A stretch of 64,000 nt of DNA, from positions 1,591,487 to 1,655,486 of the forward strand of contig CAVYYW010000014.1 in assembly GCA_963772845.1 (NCBI GenBank), read 5' to 3'. Origin of the DNA: CAVYYW01 sp963772845. GTDB lineage: Bacteria > Bacillota > Bacilli > Bacillales > Sporolactobacillaceae. The notes under the pieces were generated by a model. That model was not told where the DNA came from, ran no database searches, and saw only the letters and a list, made by a program, of their open reading frames with translations. Within the stretch, counting starts at the first letter, position 1; the number at the start of each line of letters is the position of its first letter. This document shows positions 1 through 9,094 of this stretch, piece after piece. Position numbers and translations under genes: made by a program.

Positions 1-374
1 TATTTCTGCTCCAGCACTTCAAGCTGTTCAGAGGCTTGCTCTTGAGATTTTTGCATACTATAAGCCCTGTCCTTGTATTGCTCAAACTCTTTCGATGCAA
101 AGCTATGCATGCTTTTTTCTTCCGCTTGTAGAGCCACAGCCGCTTGATGCTGTCGTTTCTCAGCCATTTCTAATGCATGGACATATTCTCTTGTGAATTC
201 TTCTTTTAAACAGTGTTGCCTAGCGACAAGCTTCCGCACCTTTTCCACTTCTTGCTCGCTTTGTCTAAGGTATTGATTTAAAGCCGCCATCGGATTTTTT
301 TCTTCTTTCTGATCAAGCAAGTCATGCAAATCTGATGTTATGGACTCCTTTAGTCTTGTAAATAAACCAGCCAT
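1..374 (-). CDS. PspA/IM30 (LiaH-type) family protein, C-terminus outside window
   Basis: Reading the minus strand from ATG at 374 gives a protein starting MAGLFTRLKESITSDLHDLL and continuing as a long charged, heptad-rich helix to the window edge (about 124 residues seen). A short amphipathic N-terminus followed by a long coiled coil is the signature of PspA/IM30/LiaH proteins, which coat the inner face of the membrane under envelope stress. The start is supported by a GGGTGG-type ribosome site a few bases upstream. It lies 18 bp downstream of the small membrane protein gene at 393-740 and is probably co-transcribed with it. The 3' end is cut by the window. Whether it is the LiaH or the PspA paralogue cannot be decided from this fragment. 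Confidence 0.8.
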   Translation of the reverse strand, partial: MAGLFTRLKESITSDLHDLLDQKEEKNPMAALNQYLRQSEQEVEKVRKLVARQHCLKEEFTREYVHALEMAEKRQHQAAVALQAEEKSMHSFASKEFEQYKDRAYSMQKSQEQASEQLEVLEQK

Positions 375-392
375 TTCATAGCCACCCTTTCA

Positions 393-740
393 CTATTTAT
401 TCATTTCCGCCCATTGTTTTTCAAAATTAATAAACGGATCCTTCTCATGACTCTTAGACATCTTCGGATCTTCTGTCTTCCATTTTCGAAAAATGACATA
501 TAGGAACCATGCGGCTGCTAATCCAATTAGAGCATAGACATGGGATATAACGATTCCTACAATAATAATCCCAAGAATTCCCCAGCCTGCTTTTCCTGCA
601 GCTGAATTGGTTTTCATAAATTGCCTAAAGACCCCGTATAACAGCACCAGACTGACTGCGAAAATAACAATCGGTCCTAAGTTGGCAATTACTGCGCATA
701 AAGCAACCAAGCCAAGTATAAACAACAGAATTTTTTTCAT
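393..740 (-). CDS. small membrane protein, lmo0954-like, partner of the PspA-type gene
   Basis: The 115-residue product has three or four hydrophobic segments (about residues 3-20, 22-40, 52-66 and 68-85) and a soluble, charged C-terminal tail of about 30 residues. It resembles the small membrane proteins (lmo0954 type) that sit immediately before pspA-like genes in Bacillus and Listeria, where the pair is linked to envelope stress. A strong AAAGGAGG site precedes the ATG by about 8 bp. The next gene downstream on the same strand is the PspA/LiaH-type gene, 18 bp away. A membrane docking role for the PspA protein is an inference from context; no catalytic motif is visible. Confidence 0.7.
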   Translation of the reverse strand: MKKILLFILGLVALCAVIANLGPIVIFAVSLVLLYGVFRQFMKTNSAAGKAGWGILGIIIVGIVISHVYALIGLAAAWFLYVIFRKWKTEDPKMSKSHEKDPFINFEKQWAEMNK

Positions 741-1257
741 TCCATATTGCCTCCTTTCCGATCTCTTGTGTTTATCTTATCTGGAAAGGCATGTCTTCAT
801 AATGTCCCAGAGGTATATTTACTCATAAGACCTTAGGCTTAGTGCAAAGCTTTTTAAAGTATTTGAGACATAAAAAAAGAAGCCAAACCCATTATCCAGG
901 TCTAACTCCTTTTGCTTTAATTATTCCTTCTTTACCTTTAAGAAAAGGTGGGCCTTTTTCTAGAATTTCATTGAATTACCTGTAAAAATTCATTCTTATT
1001 AGATAATCAATATTTACACTTCATATCTTTGAAAACCCACTAATTCCTGTTCATTGTATACCCCTATATATATATTAGTTTTTGATGTGCTATGTAAAAA
1101 GTTCGAGTCGCATCAACCCTGATGATTCAGCGTTTCATGAATGATAAGGGTGCAGTCGTCAATTTCAGTTATCAAAAACCACAAGCAATTCTAATTTTCT
1201 TCTCCTTTCAAGACCAAAGATGTGAAGTTTTACTTTTACAAAAGCAAGTTCAGATTT
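741..1257. other. intergenic region without a recognisable gene
   Basis: About 500 AT-rich bases between two minus-strand genes. It must carry the promoter of the 393-740/pspA-like unit near its left end, but no convincing -35/-10 pair was identified. A short hairpin with GAAAAGG and CCTTTTTC arms sits around 945-963. No ORF with a ribosome site was found. Confidence 0.6.
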
Positions 1258-1665
1258 TTATATTTCCTCACATCTATTTGAAAATAATTTTGTAAGAAAT
1301 AATCCAGTTAAAAGCCCAGTAATTACAATTAAAGATGGGAAAATGACTCCTAATAATAAAACCCAAAATGGAGGAATATATGCTAGAAAAGTGATAGATA
1401 AAGCAATAAATACCTCAATAATATATATGGAACAAAAAATAACAATACTTTTATCAAAAGAAACTTTCAATTTACCTTGAGATAACATTATTAAAGTGAT
1501 TCTTGGAATACCAAGATATAATCCTAAAAACAACGGATAAACAAATCCTAATATCAGTAATGAAGAACTGCTGTTATCTTGATGTAGGTGAAGACCAATT
1601 GTTGTTCCCAATCTTCCCAAAGGTAAAAAACCCATTAAAAAAATAATATAAAAAATTTTTTTCAC
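1258..1665 (-). CDS. hypothetical four-helix membrane protein
   Basis: The 135-residue product starts MKKIFYIIFLMGFLPLG and has four strongly hydrophobic segments (about residues 3-17, 34-54, 78-96 and 102-125) joined by short loops, with a short charged tail ending CEEI. The family is not recognised. An AGGAGG-like site (AAAGGAGGTTTGAGG) lies upstream of the ATG. Base composition is AT-rich, like the surrounding intergenic DNA. It stands alone, with long gaps on both sides, so context gives no clue to function. Confidence 0.6.
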   Translation of the reverse strand: MKKIFYIIFLMGFLPLGRLGTTIGLHLHQDNSSSSLLILGFVYPLFLGLYLGIPRITLIMLSQGKLKVSFDKSIVIFCSIYIIEVFIALSITFLAYIPPFWVLLLGVIFPSLIVITGLLTGLFLTKLFSNRCEEI

Positions 1666-1870
1666 TCCTCAAACCTCCTTTTTCTTATTATTGCTTTTTA
1701 AAACGATCATTTTATCTCCTTTGACTGAAATCACCTAATTTTCACAAATAAATTTGAATCGATGCACATTTTGGTAATCAATTTATAATAAGGAAAAGAT
1801 GAATTAACAAACTTATAAAGAATCTACTCATTCCCCTATATTTTACTTATCCTTTTATTCAATAAGAAAA

Positions 1871-1898
1871 GGCTATTCTCCTTTTTTGAAGAATAGCC
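1871..1898 (-). terminator. terminator downstream of spoVR
   Basis: Perfect inverted repeat with arms GGCTATTCT and AGAATAGCC around a 10-base loop. On the minus strand it is followed by TTTTCTTATT. It lies 40 bp beyond the spoVR stop codon, so it reads as the spoVR rho-independent terminator. Confidence 0.85.
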
Positions 1899-1937
1899 CC
1901 ATGGATTTTTGATTATTATCTTATTTTATTTTATTTT

Positions 1938-3347
1938 TTAATGAAGTCTTTTTCTATGCACTTTCTGCCCGTCACAGGAGAAAAGGACGGGATACGTTTC
2001 CACAATTGTTTCGAGGTGAACGGTTCTGCCCCATAATTCATGTAAATGCAGCATAACCTTTTCCAAAGAACTGAGATCAAGTTCAGTTTCCTCAAATTTG
2101 TGCTTCAGATACAGTTCACCATTTTTTAGATAATCACCTTCAGATACAACCAGATAAGGAAAACCGCCATTTACACGGGAAGCAACAAGCTGATCTCGTA
2201 CCGCTTCCCAGTCCTTTGTTTGGATGACGTATTCGTTTTCCTTTTTATGAAATAGGAACAGGTCCTCTTTTTCCACGAAACTCTGAGTCATATAGTTCCG
2301 AATAAAGGATTGATCTGAATCAAGCGCTCGAATTTCAAAAAGCTTCTGGAGCGCGTCTTTATCAGGATTTATTCCTTTCGAATTTTCTCGTTCTTCCCTC
2401 TCAATGTTCTCAAACAACTTAAGACCTAGATAATAAGGGTTTAACTGTTTTTGTGATGGCTGCGTGACATTGGCATGAAGCTTCGCGAATTCAATGGCTT
2501 CATCTGTGGTGAGGTCTAATTCTCTCATGATTTTGGCATGCCAGTATGTCGCCCAGCCTTCGTTCATGATTTTTGTTTCAAGCTGTGGCCAGAAATAAAG
2601 CATTTCTTCCCTCAGCATGGTCATTATATCCCTTTGCCAGTTTTCCAACACCGTACTATGCTCCTGAATATAGAGCATAATATCTTTTTCCTCTAACGGG
2701 GAATTATTTTTATCTTTGTCTGAATTTGATTCAGCTTCCACAGATTCATTCGATCCGATCAGATCCTCATAATTTTCCCTGGAAGGCGATTTCTTTTTTT
2801 TCTCTGTTTTATCATGATCATTTCTCTTATGAGCTTGTTCAAGTAAATACGGATCAATGTGCTCTTGAATCGACAGAACAGCACTAATAAACTGTTCTAC
2901 CTTTTCCCTACCATGTGCCTCTTCATAATCATTGATTCGCTCTGCCGTTTGGCTCATGCTTTCCACCATATCACGCCTTGTATGGCGAAACCTTGCATTA
3001 TTTTTGAAAAAATCACAGTGTGCAAGCACATGGGCTACAATCATTTTATTTTGAACCAGCGAGTTGCTATTTAATAAGAAGGCATAGCACGGATCCGAAT
3101 TTATAACCAGTTCATAGATCTTGCTTAACCCAAGGTCATATTGCAGCTTCATTTTATAAAATTGCTTACCAAAGCTCCAATGTGAGAATCGTGTCGGCAT
3201 TCCATAAGCCCCAAATGTATAAATGACTTCAGCAGGGCAAAGCTCATATCGCATCGGATAAAAATCCAGGCCAAACCCTTGAGCAATTTCTGTAATTTCG
3301 GAGATTGACGTTTCTAACGAATGAAGATCTGTCTCTTTCATATTCAT
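1938..3347 (-). CDS. spoVR: SpoVR family stage V sporulation protein
   Basis: About 469 residues, the normal length for SpoVR. The N-terminal half shows conserved family features: YPMRYELCPAEVIYTFGAYG, SHWSFGKQF, YELVINSDPCYAFL, and a His-rich stretch VLAHCDFFKNN that is likely to bind metal or be structural. A charged, low-complexity linker around residues 180-225 separates it from the second conserved block (MNEGWATYWHAKIM). In B. subtilis SpoVR is made in the mother cell and contributes to spore cortex formation. In enterobacteria the homologue YcgB is co-regulated with the PrkA and YhbH homologues. A GTG at 3350 is also in frame, but ATG at 3347 or 3341 fits the AAGGTG site better. A SigE-like promoter candidate lies about 70 bp upstream, and a terminator follows. 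Confidence 0.95.
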   Translation of the reverse strand: MNMKETDLHSLETSISEITEIAQGFGLDFYPMRYELCPAEVIYTFGAYGMPTRFSHWSFGKQFYKMKLQYDLGLSKIYELVINSDPCYAFLLNSNSLVQNKMIVAHVLAHCDFFKNNARFRHTRRDMVESMSQTAERINDYEEAHGREKVEQFISAVLSIQEHIDPYLLEQAHKRNDHDKTEKKKKSPSRENYEDLIGSNESVEAESNSDKDKNNSPLEEKDIMLYIQEHSTVLENWQRDIMTMLREEMLYFWPQLETKIMNEGWATYWHAKIMRELDLTTDEAIEFAKLHANVTQPSQKQLNPYYLGLKLFENIEREERENSKGINPDKDALQKLFEIRALDSDQSFIRNYMTQSFVEKEDLFLFHKKENEYVIQTKDWEAVRDQLVASRVNGGFPYLVVSEGDYLKNGELYLKHKFEETELDLSSLEKVMLHLHELWGRTVHLETIVETYPVLFSCDGQKVHRKRLH

Positions 3348-3417
3348 CACACACCTTTTTACTGAATATCCTCACGAGCAAGCTGCTTTAATGTGCCGTT
3401 TTGCATCCTTTATTGGA

Positions 3418-3445
3418 AATGTATTCTTACTTATAACAAAATGAT
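3418..3445 (-). promoter_or_regulatory. candidate SigE-type promoter of spoVR
   Basis: On the minus strand ATCATTTT is followed after 12 bases by AATACATT, approximating the mother-cell SigE -35 and -10 boxes (GTCATATT and CATACAAT type). The -10 is about 70 bp before the spoVR start. B. subtilis spoVR is SigE dependent, which fits. The match is imperfect and was judged by eye. Confidence 0.35.
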
Positions 3446-3626
3446 CGCAATTTATTTTTTTTCTGCTATGATAATTATGGAATACAAAACTTTTCACAAG
3501 ACTCCTCTATAGATGATTTATATGCACCATGTTCCATTACTTTCAGTTATTTTAATGATTGAGAGTTTAAACTGATATTTTACAAAACCAAACTTATAAA
3601 ACACTTGCCTGACAGGGGGACAATAA

Positions 3627-4493
3627 ATGATCGAATTAACATTTCTTCATGAAAAATTAATCGAAGCAAAAGAAGTGATGGCGCGTGATATGGCTCAGCA
3701 AGTAGGAGGTAGTGACTCGGTCAAAATGACAGAGGAGCTGGAGGAGCAGGTCCATAATCTTCGGCTTGAATTTATTGAAATTCTGGCTGATTCCCTCATT
3801 AAGACCCGCAATGAATCCGAAGAACAAATGGGAAATTGGGCAAAAAAAATCGGGGAAATGGCTATTAATTATGGAGCCCCCCTTGAAGATACTCTGGAAA
3901 ATACTAAGTTTTTCCGCAGGTTTATCTGGCATGAAATTAAGAAAATCGTGAATGAACATAAGCTTTCGAATGAGGTTATTTTCACCACAGCTGAGCACCT
4001 CGATCCTATCCTCGACCACTCTGTTTACATATTCAGTTTGAGTTATGTGGATCATCATCAAGAAACCTTATTAAACGCACAGAATGCATTTCTAGAGTTA
4101 TCTGCTCCAATTGTGCCGATTACTGACCATGTCGCTGTCCTTCCTTTAATTGGGGACATTGATACCCATCGAGCACAAATTCTTTTGGAAGAAAGCATGA
4201 AAAAATCCGTTGAATACAAATTAAACAAGATCTTCATCGACCTTTCAGGTGTGGTAATGGTTGATACAATGGTCGCCCATGAAATCCTGAAAATCACCTC
4301 TTCGCTCGCTTTGCTTGGTGTTCAGGCAACGCTCACAGGGATCCGCCCAGAAATTGCCCAAACGATGGTAACCTTAGGAATTGAGTTTCCAAACATAACG
4401 ACACGGGCGACACTTAAACAGGCGATTCAGGAACTTGGCGATAATGCTTTTTCACCCAAATCAGAGAGCAGCAAGCTTAACTCATTTATATAG
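3627..4493 (+). CDS. RsbR-type stressosome protein (STAS domain, RsbT co-antagonist)
   Basis: 288 residues. The N-terminal ~155 residues form a helical sensor-like domain of the RsbR kind. The C-terminus (about 160-270) is a STAS domain with the family hallmark IDLSGVVMVDTMVAHEI and the second motif TGIRPEIAQTMVTLGIEF. Thr214 (VDT) and Thr246 (IAQT) match the two threonines that RsbT phosphorylates in B. subtilis RsbR proteins. The family builds the stressosome core, which releases RsbT to switch on SigB. There is no rsbS or rsbT beside it, so it is an orphan paralogue. Start ATG has an AGGGGGAC site 6 bp upstream. It is transcribed divergently from spoVR and ends at a bidirectional terminator. 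Confidence 0.9.
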   Translation: MIELTFLHEKLIEAKEVMARDMAQQVGGSDSVKMTEELEEQVHNLRLEFIEILADSLIKTRNESEEQMGNWAKKIGEMAINYGAPLEDTLENTKFFRRFIWHEIKKIVNEHKLSNEVIFTTAEHLDPILDHSVYIFSLSYVDHHQETLLNAQNAFLELSAPIVPITDHVAVLPLIGDIDTHRAQILLEESMKKSVEYKLNKIFIDLSGVVMVDTMVAHEILKITSSLALLGVQATLTGIRPEIAQTMVTLGIEFPNITTRATLKQAIQELGDNAFSPKSESSKLNSFI

Positions 4494-4550
4494 AGAACGG
4501 GCTGTCCTGCCGCAAAATATAGCAAGCTGTTGGTTTAAAACAATTCAAAA

Positions 4551-4582
4551 AAAGACATTTTTCCAAATGGAAAAATGTCTTT
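4551..4582. terminator. bidirectional terminator between the rsbR-like gene and prfC
   Basis: 14-bp perfect stem (AAAGACATTTTTCC paired with GGAAAAATGTCTTT) with an AAAT loop, flanked by an A-run on the left and a T-run on the right, so it can act in both directions. It sits between the convergent 3' ends of the rsbR-like gene (4493) and prfC (4591). Confidence 0.9.
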
Positions 4583-4590
4583 TTATATTC

Positions 4591-6168
4591 CTATAGTCCA
4601 GCGCTGGAATCCGCAAGCTCGATATCAGGGTGTTTCTGCTGAAACCATCTTAACCCGAAATCATTTTCAAAAATAATTACTGGCTGATCAAACCGATCAA
4701 CCACCACCAGATTGTTGGATGATTTCCGTGCTTCTTCGGCTGCTTCTTTTCCCTTGATCCATTTTGCCAGCTGATGAGCCATTGGCTGCATATCAAGATC
4801 AACACCATACTCAGCTTTCATTCTGTAAACAAACACATCGAATTGCAGCTGTCCTACAACGCCAAGAATGGTCTCTTCGTAAGGCGTTTTGTAAATTTGA
4901 ATGGCACCTTCTTGTGCAAGCTGAGTGACACCTTTGATAAAGTGTTTCTGCTTCATGGCATTTTTAGCACGCACTTTGGCAAAATGCTCGGGAGGAAACT
5001 GCGGCAATTCTCCAAAATTAAAGGTCTCCTTCTCCTCACATACCGTGTCCCCAATTTGGTAGAACCCTGGATCATACAAACCAACGATATCCCCGGGATA
5101 AGCATCATCTATGATTTCACGGCTGTCTGCAAAAAACTGTTGCGGCTGAGCAAGCTTAATCTGCTTTTGCGTCCGGTCAAGCGACACGGACATTCCCCGC
5201 TCAAATTTCCCTGAACAAATCCGTAAAAAAGCAATCCGATCACGATGAGCAGGATTCATGTTGGCCTGAATCTTAAACACAAACCCTGAGAAACTTGGTT
5301 TTTCCGGTTCAATAATTCCGGCACTAGATTCTCTCGGCTGAGGCTCCGGCGCCATTTTTAAATAATGTTCCAGAAAAGTCGGCACACCAAAACTCGAAAC
5401 GGCACTTCCAAAAAACACCGGCGTTTGTTTACCTGATTTAACTGCCTCAAAATCAAAGGGATTCCCCGCTTCTTCGATCAGCATCAGGTCCTCTTCCAGC
5501 TGATGAATAGTTTGCTCGTCTGCAACGTCCTTCAGTGCTTCCGTAAGCTCTTCGGAATCGTTAAGCTTGAGTGATTGACGTTCTTTCTTCTCGTTATACC
5601 ATTCAATCTTGTGATCAATTCTGTCGTAGACGCCTTTAAAGCTGGTCCCCATTCCAATCGGATAATTAATTGGATAAGCATCAATGCCAAGGACCTCTTC
5701 AAGCTCTTCAAAAAGCTCCAAAGGTTCCTTTCCTTGTCTGTCTAGCTTGTTAATGAATGTGAAAATCGGAATTCCTCTTTCACGGCAAACTTTGAAAAGC
5801 TTAATCGTTTGAGGCTCTACCCCTTTAGCCACATCAATAATCATGACCACGCTGTCCACGGCCATCAATGTGCGGTACGTGTCTTCACTGAAGTCCTGGT
5901 GACCAGGTGTATCAAGGATGTTAATTTTAAAATCGTCGTATGAGAACTGCATGACACTGGAGGTAACGGAAATACCTCTTTGTTTTTCTAGCTCCATCCA
6001 GTCAGAAGTCGCAAATTTTTCCGACTTCCTTGACTTTACAGAGCCTGCTGTGCGGATCGCGCCGCCTAACAGAAGCAGTTTCTCAGTCAATGTTGTTTTA
6101 CCGGCATCTGGATGCGAAATGATCGCAAACGTTCGCCTTTTTGTTATTTCATCTTTTAACTGTGTCAT
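4591..6168 (-). CDS. prfC: peptide chain release factor 3 (RF3), translational GTPase
   Basis: 525 residues, full length for RF3. GTPase motifs appear in order: G1 SHPDAGKTT near residue 19, the switch region ending RGISVTSSVMQF, G3 DTPGHQD and G4 NKLDR. The segment KGVEPQTIKLFKVCRERGIP and the C-terminal domains (for example FIKGVTQLAQEGA and VGQLQFDVF) separate it from EF-G. RF3 removes RF1/RF2 from the ribosome after peptide release. The ATG is preceded by AAAGGAATG at somewhat long spacing. The gene is apparently monocistronic, 114 bp after pgcA on the same strand, and ends at the shared bidirectional terminator. prfC is not present in every Bacillus. Confidence 0.96.
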   Translation of the reverse strand: MTQLKDEITKRRTFAIISHPDAGKTTLTEKLLLLGGAIRTAGSVKSRKSEKFATSDWMELEKQRGISVTSSVMQFSYDDFKINILDTPGHQDFSEDTYRTLMAVDSVVMIIDVAKGVEPQTIKLFKVCRERGIPIFTFINKLDRQGKEPLELFEELEEVLGIDAYPINYPIGMGTSFKGVYDRIDHKIEWYNEKKERQSLKLNDSEELTEALKDVADEQTIHQLEEDLMLIEEAGNPFDFEAVKSGKQTPVFFGSAVSSFGVPTFLEHYLKMAPEPQPRESSAGIIEPEKPSFSGFVFKIQANMNPAHRDRIAFLRICSGKFERGMSVSLDRTQKQIKLAQPQQFFADSREIIDDAYPGDIVGLYDPGFYQIGDTVCEEKETFNFGELPQFPPEHFAKVRAKNAMKQKHFIKGVTQLAQEGAIQIYKTPYEETILGVVGQLQFDVFVYRMKAEYGVDLDMQPMAHQLAKWIKGKEAAEEARKSSNNLVVVDRFDQPVIIFENDFGLRWFQQKHPDIELADSSAGL

Positions 6169-6282
6169 TATATTGCATTCATTCCTTTTTTATAAGATCT
6201 CAAGAAAAGCGGCAGCACCTTGTTAAGCCCCGAAAGGCACCAAAGGAGTTTTTCACTGGCCTTGCCTCTACAGGCACTGTTA

Positions 6283-8022
6283 TCACACTGGAATCAGCTC
6301 CTTAACTTTAACCATGACTGAGTCCTGTAATTTTTTAAGCTTTGCTTCACTTTGCGACTTGCTATCGCCTTTAACACTGAAATAAAACTTAATTTTCGGT
6401 TCAGTTCCTGAAGGACGAAGACAAAACCATGAACCGTCCTCGAGGAAATATTTCAGCACATTTGATTTTGGTAAAGTAATTTCAGACTTGCGGCAATCCG
6501 GCATATCCACACGTTCTGAAAGTTTATAATCCTCAATCGTAGACACTTTTATTCCGGCCACTTCTTTTGGAGGGGTATTTCTGAAAGCTGAAAGGATGTC
6601 GTTGATCTGCTCTGTTCCAGCTTTTCCTTTAAGTGTAAGAGATTCAAGCCCTTCCATATAATAACCGTAAGTATTAAAAACCTCCATTAACCCTTCATAT
6701 AGAGATAGCCCCTGCTTCTTATAAAAGGCAGCTGCTTCACTGATCAAAAGACATGCTTGAACAGCGTCTTTATCTCTTACAAAGTCCCCTGCCAGGTAGC
6801 CATAGCTTTCCTCATATCCGAACATAAAAGTATTCGATCCGGTTTCTTCGTATTCCTGAATTTTTTCACCGATAAATTTGAATCCAGTTAGAGTATCTAA
6901 GGTTTGCATTCCATAGGCTTTAGCAATCTCACGCCCAATTTCTGAAGTCACAATGGTTTTTAATATCATCCCGTTTTGAGGAAGATCCCCATTTCGCTTC
7001 TTCTGGCTAAGTAGATATTCGAGCAGCAGCGCCCCGGTCTGATTACCGGTCAGGACCTGATATTCACCTTTATGATTTTTGACAGCTACACCCATCCTGT
7101 CGGCATCGGGATCCGTCGCAAGCAAAAGATCGGCATTTTCTCTTTCTCCATACTGCATGGCAATTGAAAACGCTTCATGTTCTTCTGGATTAGGAGATTT
7201 AACAGTTGAAAATTCAGGATCCGGTTTTGCCTGCTCACTTACAATCGATACATTCTTAAAGCCCCACCGCTTGAAGCCTTCCATGACTGGCATGAGACCA
7301 GTCCCGTGAAGGGGGGTATAGACGATATTAAGCTTATCACCCATTTCATCATTAATATCCGGGCGAACAGATAAGCCTGAAAGATTCTCTTGATAAGCAC
7401 GGTCCACAGTTTCTCCAATCATACTGATCAATCCTTGCTCATTTAGAACTGCTTCATCTTTAACCTGGATGGAGAGCTCATCAGTCATTGCTTCTACAAA
7501 CTGAATCAATTGATCCGCTTCAGCAGGTGGCAGCTGACCTCCAAATTCATTGTATACTTTATAGCCATTGTATTGCGGCGGGTTGTGGCTGGCAGTGATC
7601 ACGATCCCTGAGAACGCATGCAGGTACCTTACTGCAAAAGAAAGCAGCGGGGTGGGACGAAGTGTTTCAAACACATAGGTTTGAATCCCCTGGCTAGCAA
7701 GCGTTTTTGCAGCTTCCATCGCGAATGCCTGAGAAAAATGTCTCGAATCATAGGCAATAGCCACACCGCGGCCTTTTGCAACCTCACCTTTTTCAGAAAT
7801 ATAGCGGGCTAGCCCTGCGGATGCTTTTCTGATTGTATAAATATTCATCCGATTTGTGCCTGGCCCAAGCTCTCCACGCATACCGCCTGTTCCAAACTCA
7901 AGATTTTTATAGAAAGCATCTTCGATAAGCTTTTCATTTGAATTCATTTCAATAAGCTCTTCTTTTACATGCTTATCAATTCCTGCGTGTGACTTCCATT
8001 TATCATATGTATCCTGCCACAT
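6283..8022 (-). CDS. pgcA: alpha-phosphoglucomutase / phosphohexomutase
   Basis: 579 residues from ATG 8022 (MWQDTYDKWKSHAG). The longer reading frame begins upstream, but an AAAAGGAG site placed for ATG 8022 decides the start. The phosphoserine loop ITASHNPPQYNGYK contains the catalytic Ser at about residue 145. The metal loop is DPDADRMG, the sugar-binding loop GYEESYGYL, and the C-terminal phosphate-binding loop RPSGTEPKIKFY. The enzyme interconverts glucose-6-phosphate and glucose-1-phosphate, supplying UDP-glucose for teichoic acid, glycolipid and polysaccharide synthesis (PgcA/YhxB of B. subtilis). No terminator is evident in the 114 bp before prfC, so some read-through is possible. Upstream is a 1-kb repeat-filled gap. 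Confidence 0.95.
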   Translation of the reverse strand: MWQDTYDKWKSHAGIDKHVKEELIEMNSNEKLIEDAFYKNLEFGTGGMRGELGPGTNRMNIYTIRKASAGLARYISEKGEVAKGRGVAIAYDSRHFSQAFAMEAAKTLASQGIQTYVFETLRPTPLLSFAVRYLHAFSGIVITASHNPPQYNGYKVYNEFGGQLPPAEADQLIQFVEAMTDELSIQVKDEAVLNEQGLISMIGETVDRAYQENLSGLSVRPDINDEMGDKLNIVYTPLHGTGLMPVMEGFKRWGFKNVSIVSEQAKPDPEFSTVKSPNPEEHEAFSIAMQYGERENADLLLATDPDADRMGVAVKNHKGEYQVLTGNQTGALLLEYLLSQKKRNGDLPQNGMILKTIVTSEIGREIAKAYGMQTLDTLTGFKFIGEKIQEYEETGSNTFMFGYEESYGYLAGDFVRDKDAVQACLLISEAAAFYKKQGLSLYEGLMEVFNTYGYYMEGLESLTLKGKAGTEQINDILSAFRNTPPKEVAGIKVSTIEDYKLSERVDMPDCRKSEITLPKSNVLKYFLEDGSWFCLRPSGTEPKIKFYFSVKGDSKSQSEAKLKKLQDSVMVKVKELIPV

Positions 8023-8204
8023 TACCCAACAACTCCTTTTATTCACCTTAAGACTGTTATTTCTCATATTATAACAGAAAAACGGCGTCCGAAAGGCGCC
8101 AATTCCTCCTAGATAGAGAATAACTGGGTTTTCTTAGGCGGTTTTCTAAAGGGCTTCTGCTAAAAATTAATTAATTTAATGCCTTTAGAATTTGCTCCAT
8201 AAAA

Positions 8205-8505
8205 AATGGTTGTTGATTTCCGTTCCAGGCACTCGCTTTCCGCACGCACGGCCTCAGCTAACTTTAGCGTGGATCTTTGTGCTCCCAAGTGGAACTTCGC
8301 ACGCGTGCTATTGCCGTAGGACTTGAAACAGCATCTCCGAAGCCACTTCGCACGAAGAAAATGCGGTGCCATACGGGTATTTCTAGCTTTCATCTATGAG
8401 GGTGCGCATTTTCGAGGAGTCTAGGGTATTTCTTGCTTTCAATAAGCACGGGCATTTTCGAGGAGTCTCGCGCCCTCCGCTTCAATCAACGTCATGTGAT
8501 GCCAT
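8205..8505 (+). repeat. mosaic intergenic repeat, copy 1
   Basis: Shows the family hallmarks in forward orientation: a GATTTCCGTTCCAGGC leader, CGCTTTCCGC, GCCTCAGCTAACTTT, CGCACGCGTGCT, a GGACTTGAAACAGCATC block, then two tandem units of CATTTTCGAGGAGTCT and finally CCTCCGCTTCAATCAACG. The same blocks recur near 15.2-15.9, 19.0, 24-25, 45 and 52 kb. Apparent ORFs across it lack ribosome sites and are judged spurious. Confidence 0.8.
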
Positions 8506-8548
8506 TTAGAAGTCAAATATGGCTATAGATATTCAGCGGCCATCAGTT

Positions 8549-8714
8549 GGATTACAGACAGCCGAACAAAATGAGCAGTGCGCCTTGACGCACCGTTTCA
8601 ACTGCATTATAAAAATTCAAATAAGGTATGAAAAATCATCAGTTTTTTAAGATTTTTCATGAGATTAAGCTGATTTTCACAAGACCAACGAAAAATCAGC
8701 TTCCGAATCGGTCT
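8549..8714 (+). repeat. three-hairpin dispersed element, copy A
   Basis: About 165 bp that recurs, nearly unchanged and in reverse orientation, at 24662-24828. It contains three consecutive stem-loops: GTGCG/CGCAC (8578-8593), TGAAAAATC/GATTTTTCA (8629-8659) and AAGCTGATTTT/AAAATCAGCTT (8667-8702). There is no ORF in it. The differences between copies are mostly in loops and spacers. It could be a non-autonomous mobile element or a structured RNA; nothing here decides which. Confidence 0.8.
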
Positions 8715-8982
8715 TGAACGTGCTTCAAGATGGGGTGGGATCGTTCCCATTCGAATGCTTTTGTCCACTTCCTATGGTTTCCCGCCACTTCCTATGGTTT
8801 GCCCGCCACTTCCCTTATTTCTCCTTATTTCCGTAATTAATTTCACCAGTTCACATTGGAGGTTTTGATTGGTGGCCATTGAAAAGTCCCCTGATCTAGT
8901 CGTGGTTGTTGATTAGGGACTTTTTGAGTGGCCTCATCAGCGTTCCAGGCGAAATCCCACAGTGCTAAATGGAAAAAATGAA

Positions 8983-9018
8983 AGGTTCAGGATAGCCATA
9001 ACATGGGATCCTGAACCT
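8983..9018 (-). terminator. terminator downstream of the yhcX-like gene
   Basis: 11-bp perfect stem AGGTTCAGGAT/ATCCTGAACCT, with T-rich sequence on both sides (minus strand: TTTCATTTTTT). It lies about 75 bp past the stop of the GNAT-nitrilase gene. Confidence 0.75.
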
Positions 9019-9094
9019 CTTTTTCTTTGATTAGGTTCGAATAACGCAAGTTTTTCAGTGGCCACGCTTCACGCAACAGGTTTGATCACTGTTA

